Below, in pieces: positions 22,695 through 33,725 of a DNA stretch of 64,000 nt. Numbering within the stretch: the stretch's first letter is position 1; each line of letters opens with the position of its first letter. Source of the DNA: Glaciozyma antarctica PI12 (taxonomy: Eukaryota; Basidiomycota; Microbotryomycetes; Kriegeriales; Camptobasidiaceae); the NCBI GenBank assembly GCA_002917775.1, contig KZ627156.1, positions 394,909 to 458,908 of the forward strand, written 5' to 3'. The position numbers and the translations under genes were made by a program. The notes beneath the pieces are model-generated. The model was given only the letters and a program-made list of their open reading frames with translations, was not told the origin of the DNA and made no database searches.

Positions 22695-24843
22695 CTAAGC
22701 CCAAACATCCCCTAAACCAGGTGCGACCCAACTCGCCCCTCCCATCATCATCCCCGCCGCGCTCCCCCTCTCCGCCGTCCCCGCCGTCCCCGATTTCAGT
22801 AGAAGGACAGAGTGGAGGGAGGTGAGTTGGGAGGTCCAGCGGTCTAGGGAGGCGTAGCGGCGGGTTTCGAGAGCTTTGCTGTGCGGGGGTTAGTGAGGTT
22901 CGGAACGCGAAGGAAAACACGGGAAGGGGGAGGCAGGGGAGGGGGAGGGGAGAGGGCGTACTGGCGATCGAGTTCGAGGCGCTGGGCGACTTGGTCGATG
23001 CGACCTTGGATCTTGTCGTCCAGGATGAGGGCGACTAGGATATCCTCCACCTCGCTCTCCGGGATATTGAGTTGCTGTTCTCGCCGACGTTAGTGGCGTC
23101 GAATGCGGCAGGGAGAAGGAGGAGGGAGGACGCACGCGAGCGAGGTAAGCGATCTCGATGCAGGTGTAGGGCTTGATGATCTCGAGGATCCACTGCGTGC
23201 GGAGAGAGCGAAGGACGTCGTCGATGTAGCCGCGGATGAAGGGGTCGTCCATGATCGTGTCGCGGTTATCTGCGCGTCGTGTTAGTGTCGAGGAAGGGAG
23301 GAGGGGAGGAGGGACAAACCGCGGAGGATCTTCTCGGCTTCGTGAACGTCGCGACGCTGGTACGCTGAGACGAGGTTCGTCATCGCTACAATCTCCTTGT
23401 CGTTCTTGTACCTGCGAGTCGCAAACCAGCAATATCAGCGCCCACATCACACCGACCCAATGAAGAAGGACGCACGGCTTGGTCTCTTGCGAATCGAAAG
23501 GGTTGATCTGGCTGTCCATAAGCATGTGCGCGAGCACGAGGTACTTGAGCACTTGAATCCGCTGCGGCGATCCCGCCTCGTCGTAGCTCTTGAACGACTC
23601 GAAGAAATCGACTTGCGCTTTCGCCCAGTCCTCTTCGTTTCGTCGTTAGCGTGAAGGTCAAGGAAAAGTAGGAGGGGACGCACTCTCGGACATGTACATC
23701 TTGCCTCCGCACTCGCGGATCACGCCCTGGATCCGAGGATGAGGAATCGCCGAACGGACGCGCAGACTCTTCTCGTAGATCTCCTGCGGGGGTACAAGGG
23801 ATCAATCCCGCTCGAGATGGAGAGGAGGAAGGGCCCACCCGGAGCTTCTTGTTGTTCTTCGTCTCGCCGTACATCTGGATCTCGAGCGCGTAGACCTCGA
23901 GCTGGAGCGTTCCCTTCGAGCTGTCGACATCGGCGCCGTCGTCGGTCGGTGCGCAAGATGCGTGAAGCTCTTTCAGGATCTGCGAGCCGCGTGTGAGTCC
24001 CCGAGCTCGAAACGAGGGGAGCGACGCACCTTGTTCAGTCGTCCGTACTCCTTTCGGTCCAGCCACAATTTCGCCAGCTTCAAGTTCGTCTTGGTGCTCA
24101 GTCGCTTCAACCTCATATCAGCTCCTGTCCTCTCCACCACACCCGCGAACTCACCTCGTTCTTCGCTTCCTCCAACGCCGACATCGTAACCTCGTAGAAC
24201 TCCTGCATCCTCCCCGTCTCCAGCTTGCTCTCCGCACTAACATAATCCAGAATCCCATTGATACTCTTCTCCGCCACGTTCCTCGTCACGCCCTTCTTGG
24301 TGTAGGTCAATAGCGTCTTGTACGTCCTCAACGCGTCGTCGTACCGCCCGAGCTTGAACGCGAGTTTCGTCATCTGCTTGAGCGCTTTGAACCCGAATTC
24401 TCCTTGCTCTCCCGAGGAGGCTTCGTTGTCGACAATCTTCTGGAAAGAGGCGAGAGCGACGTCCGGCGTGTCGCGTTGAGCTGGCGTTCGCGGCGGGGGG
24501 TCTTAGCTTCGGCCTCGCTGGGGGAGAGAGTCGGACGCACACTTGGCGGTGTAGTACTCGTTCTCGACATCCACTACGTCGTCCTCGTTGTCTGATCCTT
24601 CGTACTCGAAGCCGTAGTCCTGGAAGCACACGCAAGCGCGAATGAGCTCCTGTTCGATCGGATCCTCTCCGCGCGTGTTCGGCCGGCAGAGAGCAGTAGC
24701 TAGCCTGAACGTACCTCATCGTCGTCCATGTCATCCATGACCTGCGGGGGAAGAGGTTGGAGTTAGCTGTGCTCATCGGAGCTCGAGGTAGGAGCTCGGG
24801 GCGAGGGGAGAGAGGTTCTCCTTACAAACTCGTCGTCCGACAT
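22695..24843 (-). CDS. CSN2: COP9 signalosome subunit 2 (Csn2)
   Basis: Csn2 is the scaffold subunit of the COP9 deneddylase, which removes Nedd8 from cullins; 481 aa against about 440 in animals. Twelve exons in phase (minus): 24826-24843, 24715-24741, 24541-24619, 24155-24480, 24030-24104, 23839-23979, 23684-23783, 23476-23632, 23320-23411, 23136-23269, 22962-23074, 22695-22878. The acidic N-terminus ([26 protein letters not shown]) is followed by TPR-like helices ([38 protein letters not shown]) and the PCI domain ([44 protein letters not shown]). Acidic N-terminus and helix spacing favour Csn2 over the related lid subunit Rpn6. Two acceptors (GAAG type) are not CAG. Confidence 0.95.
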
Positions 24844-25318
24844 TGTTACCGAGTACTTGCTGAGGGAGGGCTTGAAGGGGCCTTCAAGGATGAGCTGCTC
24901 TCTCTGTGCTTCGGCTGTCGTCGTCGTCTCAAGCCTGGCTGCCTGGCTGCTGGGCCAGGCTCTATGAGGCTACTACTACTCTGCTTACTATTCTCGGACT
25001 CCGGGGCACTTTCTCTCCTCCTCCCTTCTTTCTCCTTTCCCTGAGCTGAGTCTACTGCTGTGACTGATTCGAGCGAGTTCCCTCGAACAAGTCGATTTGT
25101 ACGCCGCTCGTTCCAACTCGAAACAACGCAGTTCGATCCCTCGCGTGCAAACACTTCGCCCGCAGTACGCTCTCCCGTTTCGACGTCTCACCAGCTCTTG
25201 ACCTCCTTCCACCAACAGCAACAGCCACGCTCTCTCGCTGGACAATTCAGCAACCACGCCCTATCGTCACTGTCCCTCCTTCGCCCGTCTCCTCTAGACT
25301 GGTCGTCTCGTTCTCACC
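24844..25318. other. Divergent promoter region, CSN2 and KRE6
   Basis: About 475 bp between two start codons. The KRE6-proximal side is C/T-rich. No motif can be assigned with confidence. Confidence 0.45.
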
Positions 25319-28300
25319 ATGACGACCCCCAATCAGCAGCGCGACACCGTCGGCCAATTTTTCGACGCCTACACCGCCGACACTCCTGATCCCTCCCGAG
25401 GCTCCTCCATCAGCTCCCGACGCTCCAGCAGCGCCGACAGCGACCCCTTTGAGATCCCAGGCGTGGCCGGCGCAGACGCCCCTCTCAACCCATCACCTAG
25501 GTCCGCCGATCCAGCTACGCAGCCTCCTCCTATCCCCACCGACAACCCGTGGCGCCCTCCTCCCCGCGGCGCATCGTCCACCACCCCCGTCTCGTCTTCG
25601 TTCCCTCAACCCGGCCTCATCGCCACCTCTTCCATGGCCCCTCGGCCTCCTCATCTCCGCCAGCGTTCGACAGGAGGAGGGTTCACCGTCATCCCGCTGG
25701 GGACGGACGCCGATGTCAAGGAGGGGCAGAACCCCTTTGGAGATAGGTTTCACAAACCTCAGCCTTTCCATGCTGCCATGATGGACGAAGGGAGCGAGTT
25801 GGGACACGGGCAACAGGGCGGGAGTGACAGGGACAGTCAGATCGCTCATACGAGCAACAACATGCGTGGCGACCGTGCCGAATGGGTGCGTTTCCCCATC
25901 ACCTTCTCTTAAAGACGCCAGCTAACCTCGTTCCAGCTCCCAACGCAGCAACACCTCTACTCTGAATCCTCCCTCGCGCACGACGACGCCGCCACGCGCG
26001 CCCTCCGTGGTTCCCCTCGCGCCTCTCCCTACTCCTCTCCCAAGAACTCCTCGATAGGGCATTTCGGTGGCCCCTCTCCTCTCCGCCCTTCGCCCCCTTC
26101 GTCCTCGCACGGCGCGTCCTCGAGAGCGCGATACGACCTCGCTTCCATCTCCCCCGACGTGATGTACGCGTACGAGAAGAGCAGATATACGACGGAGGCG
26201 GATGATGTGTTGCATGATCCGGGACCGAGGGGGAAGAGGGAAGGGAGGGACAGGAAGATCCTCGAGGGGGGTATGGGACGAGGATCGGGGATCTCGGGAG
26301 CTGGGTTCCTCAATTTGCTCGCGCTGGCGATTCTGGGAGGAGGCCTCGTGATGCTCTTTGCTGGTGAGTCGTCGCTCGTTGGCAAGTAGGGAAGAGGGAG
26401 CTGATGATTGTGCGAAAAGGGTACCCCGTCTATAACGTCTTCACCAAGGACAAGTTGAGCAATTTTGGAGCCACGGGAATGGGCGGAACGAACTCTACTG
26501 GACAGGTGCGTCTCCTCTGCCTTTTCTCGCGCGAACGCTTCTCACTCGCTTCCGTCGTAGGTCCCCGATATCGCAGGCTACCGCGGCCTCATCGACGGCG
26601 ACACGCCTCAGAACGTTCTTGCGCGCACTGGCTTCGATGGATCTGTGCGCTGTCTTCCGCATGGAACGAGAGAGCGATGCTGATGCGCGAGACGACGCAG
26701 GAGTACCAGCTCGTCTTCTCGGACGAGTTCAACCTCGATGGCCGCACGTTCTACCCCGGCGACGACCCCTACTTCGAAGCCGTCGACCTCGAGTACCACG
26801 CCACCAGTCCGTCGTTTCCTCCTTTCAGATCGCAGTGGCTGAACTTCGAACGCAGATAACATCGAGTGGTACGATCCTGGAAACGTCTACACCGAGGGAG
26901 GGTACCTCGCGCTCGATTTGACGAGGGAGACGAACGCTTCTTCGCACGGGAAGGGATACCTCGGTGGCATGCTTCAGAGCTGGAACAAGTTCGTCGTCCT
27001 CCTTGTTTCGAGACGCGAGGGGCGGGGCTGATTTTGGGCGTAGGTTTTGCTTCACGGGTGGGTACATCGAGGTGGCGATTTCGTTGCCTGGTGATGATCA
27101 GATCCAAGGTTCGTTCGCGCGTTTCTTCCCTTCGCTGCGGCGTGCTGACGATCCTCACAGGACTCTGGCCCGCTGCCTGGACCATGGGGAACCTCGTGAG
27201 CTCTTCCGCTTTACGGCTCTCCACACGAAGCTAATGAGGCTGCAGGGTCGCGCTGGCTACGGAGGCTCTCTCGAAGGTAACTGGCCCTACGCGTACGAAG
27301 CCTGCGATCTTGGAACGCTCGCGAACCAGACCGATGGGACTGTCGTCCTGCCCGCTGGCTCTGGTGACGAGGTGTGTGAATTCCTCGCGTATCGTTTGAG
27401 CGGTGGATTGACGTGGCTTTCGCGTGCAGTACTATGAGGACCACCTTTCGTACCTCCCTGGTCAGCGTCTCAGTTCGTGCAGTGAGTCTCCGTCCATCTA
27501 CCTGCGTTTCGCGACGAAGGCTGACTCCGTATTCGCTCCAGCTTGCCCTGGCGAGAAGTGAGCTTTGCCGTCCCCCTGCGCCGCCGACATGAACTGACCA
27601 CGTCCTTCGCAGCCACCCCGGCCCCATCCTCGCTGACGGTTCCTTCGCCGCTCGTTCCGCTCCGGAGATCGACATCTTCGAAGCGTGAGTCTCTCCCCCC
27701 TCCTCCCGACCCTCGCTGACCCCCTCTGCAGGACCGTCCTAAGCGGAGGTCGCGGCGGCGACGTCTCTCAGTCGGCTCAATGGGCTCCGTTCAACCCTAG
27801 CTACGGGTATTTGAACGCCACTGCGAGCCAGTTTGAGATTTACGACAACACGTACGGCACGACTGCCAACACCTACACAGGAGGAGTCTACCAGCAGGTT
27901 CGTTAGCGCTTTCTTTGGCGCGTGGAGAGGGGCTGATTGAGTGTAGGTTACGAGCGGACTTTCGGAGACGGATGGGAGGTTTTATGATTCCAAGACTCGG
28001 TTCGAGAAGTTTGGGTTCGAGTACACGCCTAGCTACATCAATGGCTGGGGTACGGGATCTATCCTCTGGACTCAGGGAGACGAGGCGATGTGGAGGGTGA
28101 GTTTGCCCCTCTTTGGAGGTGAGAGTTGGGCTGATTTTGGTGGGGTGGGCAGCTTAGCGATACGGCGATGGCGGCGAATGCTCAGGCTAAGGTTAGCGAG
28201 CGAGTCGTCACTGGTGAACCGCTTTACATCCTTTTTAACCTCGGAATGTCGGAGGTACGTTCCTTTTTGTTGGTTTGTCGAACGCGGGCTGATCCCTTGC

Positions 28301-28654
28301 GCGCTCGCAGAACTTTGGATTCGTCGACCTCGAGAACCTCGTGTTCCCTTCGACCATGCGCGTCGACTACGTTCGTGTGTACCAGAAGAAGGATCAGCTC
28401 AACGTCGGTTGCTCGCCGCCGCTTTACCCGACTGCAGAGTACATCGGTTCGTCTTCCCTCTTCCTCGTCGCTCCCTCTCGCTCACCCCGGCTTTTGCAGC
28501 GAACAACCTCGAGATGTACATGAACCCGAACGTCACCATCCTCGCAGAGATGAGCCCACCTCAGGTACGTTGTCGTCCTCGCTCCCACCACTCATTCGGT
28601 TCGCTGACTTCCGACCAGGCATTCCCCAAGAACCGCCTTATAGACACTTGCTAG
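25319..28654 (+). CDS. KRE6: Beta-1,6-glucan synthesis protein Kre6/Skn1 (GH16)
   Basis: This is a type II membrane glycoside hydrolase family 16 protein needed for beta-1,6-glucan; 807 aa. The cytosolic N-terminus is long and Ser/Pro-rich, with one TM helix about residues 310-332 (FLNLLALAILGGGLVMLFAG), then the lumenal domain with YQLVFSDEFNLDGRTF, WPAAWTMGNLGRAGYGG and the GH16-like active-site stretch APEIDIFEA. Exons in phase: 25319-25885, 25937-26363, 26420-26505, 26561-26644, 26701-26806, 26856-26988, 27044-27108, 27161-27195, 27246-27371, 27430-27481, 27542-27557, 27613-27684, 27732-27897, 27947-28096, 28153-28254, 28311-28446, 28500-28564, 28619-28654. Exon 11 is only 16 nt. The final residues LIDTC end with a Cys. 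Confidence 0.95.
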
Positions 28655-29294
28655 GAGCTGGTTCTCCCGCACATCACTCATTTTGCTCAGCATATCTCGC
28701 GCACTCTATCCCTTGCAATATCCAACCCAGCAGACAATCGAACGCGCGCTCGCTTCCGTCTTCTCGCTTCGGCTCCCTCTCCTCCGTGTGGGCTTATTAT
28801 GTACGTACGCAGCAGTCACCCGCTCTCCTCGTCGGTGGAATACACGCCGTCGCGTCGATGACAATGTTGGAGCCGTAGACCGGCCCGTCGCCACTAGCTC
28901 GCCTTCGCCATCGGTGAGAGCGGCGCCCGACCTTGGCTTACGGGGTTTCTTGTGGAGTTTCCTCTTTTCTTCTCTTGTTCCCCACCCTTCTCCTTCAGTA
29001 GTACGTGCGTATCTGAGTCGCTGTCGTAGGAGATCCTGGACTGGCGGTGAGGGATCTCGCTGATCCGCTTCGGGTCGGTTCGCAGGCTTCTGGTATTGTG
29101 GTTCATCAGCAAGCTCGTTCATTCTCACCCCTTCAGGAACGCCTGTTCATCAAGAGGAGTAACTCCTTCACCACTCGAGGTGCGAGATCCATCCCAGGCT
29201 GTGTTAGGAATTGGCTGACCAGAGCCTTCGCAGGCTCGCTACTTCCATCGCAGCCCACCACCACTCTCAGTCAAGTCCACAGCAAGTAGTAGCA
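28655..29294. other. Intergenic region, KRE6 to transporter
   Basis: About 640 bp. Isolated donor-like GTACGTACG near 28800 and pyrimidine tracts are present, but I cannot build an exon set. It may contain the promoter of the broken transporter. Confidence 0.4.
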
Positions 29295-31573
29295 ATGGGT
29301 AAAAAAACGAGCGATTCTCTTCTGTACCTTCATCGCATTTGGAGGTACGTCGAACGAGACGGAGCGAGAGAGAATGAGCTGACACCCTGGCCTACCTTCC
29401 AGGATTCCTGTAAGCGACGCCTCTCGACGCCGAACGCCTGAACGCCTACTAACGACCTGTACGCAAGCTTTGGCTACGATATCGGAGTCATTGCAGGATG
29501 CCTCATCATGCCAGACTTTGTCCAGCGGTTCATTCGCAATGCAGGGGTGTTGGAGCTCTTTCGGCGCTCGTTCCGATGTACAACGGAGAGGCGGCGCCAA
29601 AGCACCTTCGCGGTACTCTGCTCGTCTTGTACCAAGTGATGATTATCAGTGGACTCTTCCTGAGTTACTTGATCGACTGGGGAACCGAAGCTATCCCTGG
29701 GAGCGCTTCGTGGAGGGTATGTTGACTGCATTCCTCTCTCGCTGTTCCCTCGCTGACTCTACCCATAGATCCCCGTTGGTCTACAAATCGGCTTTGGTGC
29801 GTTCAGTTCACGATCTCGCTGCCTTGCCGATCGCTAACCGTCACCTCCCCCAGGTCTCTTCCTCTGCAGCGGAATCCTTCTACTCCCCGAATCTCCTCGT
29901 CACCTCCTCTACAAAGAACGCGTCCCCGAAGCTCGCTCCGCTATCGCCCAGGCAAGTTATCCCCAACCTCTTAAATGAGCTCACTAACGCCAGAAAACCA
30001 GCTCAACGCCACCTCTCCCGACTCCCCTCTCGTCGACGACATCATTGCTGAACTCTCCGAGGGGCTTCAGGCGGAGAACGCAGGAGGACAGGCTACTTGG
30101 CTCGAGTGCTTCTCTCCTGCGGTGCGCAAGCGCGTTCTCACTGGAATCATCCTCCAGATGTTGCAGCAACTGAACGTGCGGTTCAATTTCGCTGCTCTCC
30201 TTCGCAGCCACTGATGCTTCTCCTTCGCTTTTAGGGCCAAAACTTCTATTACTACTACGGCGATACTTGTACGTATTCATCGCCGACTTGTCAACCAACA
30301 GCGAGCTGACCTCTTCCTTCGCAGTCTTCGATGCGGCGTATGCTTATTCTTGAGAAGCTTTGTTTTGTTCCTGTTTCCTGACCCTCTTCGTCCTCAGGGG
30401 TTCCGAACTCTCGCCGTTTGTCATTCAAGTTATCGTGAGCGTCCCGCCACTTCATCGCAAGCAAATGAGCTGACGTTTCGACCGCGACCAGCTCGGTGGA
30501 GTCTCGTAAAGCTCTCCCACTCTCGTCCCCCGAGTTCCCTCGCTCACAATTGTTCCAGGTTCGCCATGATCTTCCCCGCACTCTACTTTATCGAAACCGT
30601 CGGTCGCCGCAAGTCCCTCCTCATCGGTGCCGTCCTTGAAGCCGTAAGTTCTCGCTCCCCGCCACCTCACAGCGAATCGTGACTGCCCAATCCCAGGTCT
30701 GCGCTCTCATCGCCGGAGTCGTAGGCCACATCACTCTTGCACCCGCCGGAACCCCTATCGAGAACCTGACGACGGCAGAACAAGCTGGAGGCCGAGGTGC
30801 GTCGATTTCTCCTCCTAGCGGGCGCAGGGACTGATTGATTCGGCCTACGCAGTCCTGATCGCGTTTGCGGTGATGCATGTAGCGTCTTTCTCCCTCTTTT
30901 GGGGACCTACGCCATGGGTCTTTCTCGGCGAAGCGTTCCCCATGCGGATTCGCTCCAAAGCTATCGCTCTCGGTACAGGGTACGCACCCTCATACCCTCC
31001 TTCAGTCCTTTCTAACGATCGCAACAGCTCCAATTGGCTCTGGAACTTCCTCCTGGGATTCTTCGCACCGCGTATCGCGAACGATATCGGTCCTCTCATC
31101 CTCCTCAGTACGTCCTTGCGAAGGCCGTCCTCGGTATCTCGCTGACTTCTGGCAGTCTTCTGTGGATGCCTCATCGTCGCTTTCATCTTCGTCTATTTCG
31201 TCGTTCCTGAAGTAAAGGGACTCTCGCTCGAGCAAGTCGACGAGTTGTATCGCAGGTCCGTCTCCTTCCTCGCTCCCTCGCTCCCACCCCTTCCACCTTC
31301 CCATCCTCGCTTTCTTCCTCGCACAACATTCTGCGCTCAAAGACTCGCTAACCCCATCACACACCCAGCGACTGCAAGCCCTGGAACTCCTCAACCTGGC
31401 AACCCACACACGGCACAACCCGGAAAGCCGCTTTCCAACGCACGTACTACGCGTCAGAGCAGAAATCTCTTGATGACGCGCGGGGGAAGGTCGATGCGGA
31501 GAGGATTGAGGTCGCCAAGGCCGGGAGGGAGAAGGAGGGGAAGAATAGTGAGGAGAGGATTGAGCATGCTTGA
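29295..31573 (+). pseudogene. MFS sugar (hexose) transporter, internally deleted
   Basis: Sugar transporters of this family have 12 TM helices. TM1 reads FCTFIAFGGFLFGYDIGVIAG, split by a 7-nt microexon (29403-29409). The frame then passes from PDFVQRF (end of TM1 loop) straight into GVGALSALVPMYNGEAAP in TM4, so TM2, TM3 and the GRR loop (roughly 90-100 residues) are missing and the frame shifts at about 29531-29545. Downstream it is well kept: PESPRHLLY, QQLNGQNFYYYYG, VGRRKSLL, PEVKGLSLEQVDELY, and a tail ending EERIEHA. At the start, a run of seven A (29301-29307) puts the ATG one base out of frame with TM1. A GC-AG intron (donor GCAAGT, near 29953) also occurs. It is probably a recent pseudogene; a split-gene misassembly is the alternative. 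Confidence 0.82.
29403..29409 (+). other. 7-nt microexon in transporter TM1
   Basis: The seven bases sit between CTTCCAG and GTAAGC and supply the middle of the FGGFLFG motif. They are required for phase. Confidence 0.75.
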
Positions 31574-31750
31574 GCGGGGGCGGAGGGAGAGTAGATAGCT
31601 GTAGGAATATACACAGAGAGGTTCTTCATCGTCTGCTGAACTCTGTAACGCCAGCGAGCAGGACCAGAGCTGCCAGCACACGAAGGAAGCCTCCCTCGTC
31701 GCGTCCAAGACTTCCATCGCGCTCCGTTCTCTCCTCCTCCCAACCACTAC

Positions 31751-32567
31751 ATGAAACGCGCCTCCTCTCCCACCACGAACTCCCCCGCCAAAAAGCTCGC
31801 TATGACCACCCCAGCCGTGTACCCCCCGACCTCTTTCCTCGTCCAGCGCCTCTCCTCGAAAGCCCAGCTCCCGACGCGTGGTTCGGCGCTTGCAGCGGGT
31901 TACGATCTCTACTCGTGCGTCCTTTCCTTCCCATCCCTCCCTCCCCTTTGTCACTTCAAGCGTGCGCGGGGGTGGGAGAGAGAAAGACGCGTAAGCTGAC
32001 GTAGAAGCAGGGCGGAGGCGAAGACTGTTCCGGCGAGGGGGAAGGCTTTGATCAACACTGAGCTGTCGATTGCGGTGCCCGAGGGGACTTATGGACGTAT
32101 CGCTCCTCGTTCTGGACTTGGTACGTTGCTCTCTCTGCATCGATGTTGGCATTGGAGGAGGAGGGGAGGGGAGGGGAGGAGGGAGGAGCAGGGAGCAGGC
32201 AGAGGAGAGAGCTGATGCGTCGTCACAGCGAGCAAGTTCATGATTGATACCGGGGCAGGAGTGATTGATGCGGATTACCGTGGGAAGGTGCATGTCCTCT
32301 TGTTCAATCTGAGCGACAAGGACTACGAAGGTGCGTCTCCGTCCTACGCGCTGCTGGAGGATACGGGGAGCTGATGAGGAGCAGTGGCGGAGGGAGATAG
32401 GGTCGCTCAGCTCATTTTGGAGAGGATCGTCACGCCCGAGGTGCTGGAGGTTGAGGTGAGTCCGCGAGAGGGAGAGAAAGGAGGAGGGTGCTGATGAGTG
32501 CGACGCGCAGAGTTTGTCGGAGACGGTGAGGGGAGAAGGAGGATTTGGGTCTACTGGATCCAAGTGA
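31751..32567 (+). CDS. DUT1: dUTP diphosphatase
   Basis: dUTPase hydrolyses dUTP to dUMP and keeps uracil out of DNA; it works as a trimer. Five exons (31751-31914, 32011-32120, 32229-32330, 32385-32455, 32511-32567) give 167 aa. All five motifs are visible in order: [41 protein letters not shown] and [10 protein letters not shown], the last closing over the nucleotide. The lead of about 30 residues before the core is Lys/Ser/Pro-rich; a second ATG lies within it, so a shorter form is possible. The stop is 29 bp from the convergent TSR2 stop. Confidence 0.96.
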
Positions 32568-32596
32568 TGCGAATACAGTCGTGCAGCCACCGGCGT

Positions 32597-33223
32597 CTAC
32601 CGCCGTCCCTTCTTCGGCACCATCGTGAATCCCTCCTCATCCACCACCGGTTCCTCCCTCCTCGGCGCCCTCGTCTCCTCCTCCACCTCCATCTCCTCAT
32701 CACTATCCCCCTCATCACTCCCACTACTCTCCTCCTCACTCAACCCCTCCCTCTGCGCCGCGTACCCCCTCCCCCTATCCTCCGCCAACGCCTTCTCCGC
32801 CGCCTTCTCGAACCTCTCTGCCATTCCCTCCTCGTACGGCGGTGCAGTCGTTGCGCGGTGAATGCACTCCCTCCATAGCCCGACCAGGTCTCGAGCAATG
32901 AGAGCCTCGGACCCATCCTCTAGCGTGAGAGAGAACTCATGGCTCAGGACATGCAGGACGACCGCCTCGATATCGTCCTGATCCGGCACGAGAGTCGTGG
33001 CTGCAGTAGTGGTAGAAGTGGAAGAGGAGGATTCGATAGCGGTGGTGTAGAAGAGGTCGACTAGGTCCTCGGCGAGGTGGGTACGACCTTCGGGACCGCC
33101 CCACCCTTGCGAGACGGCGATGCGGAGGGCGGGCCAGAAGGTTAGGAGGTTGATGGTAGAGCGGGCGAAGGAGATGAGGGCTTGCTCCTCCGGGGAAGGA
33201 ATGGGAGCGGTGGTTTGCTGCAT
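32597..33223 (-). CDS. TSR2: Pre-rRNA processing protein Tsr2
   Basis: Tsr2 is the chaperone that holds ribosomal protein eS26 and supports 20S pre-rRNA processing. The gene is intronless and 208 aa. The WGG-domain signature is present as NLLTFWPALRIAVSQGWGGPEG, followed by LAEDLVDLFYT and VLHVLSHEFSLTLEDGS. The C-terminal third is strongly acidic (SEEESSGSDEGDSDEEMEVE) and ends VVDEEGFTMVPKKGRR, as typical for the family. It is among the few unspliced genes here. Confidence 0.9.
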   Translation of the reverse strand: MQQTTAPIPSPEEQALISFARSTINLLTFWPALRIAVSQGWGGPEGRTHLAEDLVDLFYTTAIESSSSTSTTTAATTLVPDQDDIEAVVLHVLSHEFSLTLEDGSEALIARDLVGLWRECIHRATTAPPYEEGMAERFEKAAEKALAEDRGRGYAAQREGLSEEESSGSDEGDSDEEMEVEEETRAPRREEPVVDEEGFTMVPKKGRR

Positions 33224-33725
33224 GGTCGGAGGTGGGGAGGTGGTTGGAGGTGGTGGGAGGAGGTGGAGGCGGCGCGGGAGCTGTGCGGTGAGCTTGATCA
33301 GCTGGTCCTCCTCGTTTTTAGCTGAGAGAGAATCTCACAGGAAGGAAAGGAGGAGGAGAGCTGAGCAGGAGGTTCGAGAGAGTCGGAGGAGGCTCGAAAA
33401 GTCGAAGTTGGCTTGGCGCACGGACCACAATTTCGCAGCTTCTCCTCGGCGCGTCTCGCTACTTCATCTCTTCTTCCCTGGTTTGGTCGTGTGTCCGATT
33501 CCGATAAACGGCGTACTGCTTCCCTCGTCGTCCTCAGGTTGACAACTACAGCTCAACGTATTCACTCGCGGCGTAAACCCGAAAAGTCCGGCCGCCAGCG
33601 AGTAACGGCACGAGCTGCTCTCTAGCGTCCTCCTCTCTCCTCTCTAATCAACGGCCGAGTTATTCTTACTTGGCACCTCGCTTCCAACGCCTCTCTCCCT
33701 ATCTCCAACCACCTTATCAGCAACC
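33224..33725. other. Divergent promoter region, TSR2 and GGT
   Basis: About 500 bp between start codons. A purine-rich block (33225-33280) continues from the TSR2 side. No specific element is recognised. Confidence 0.45.
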
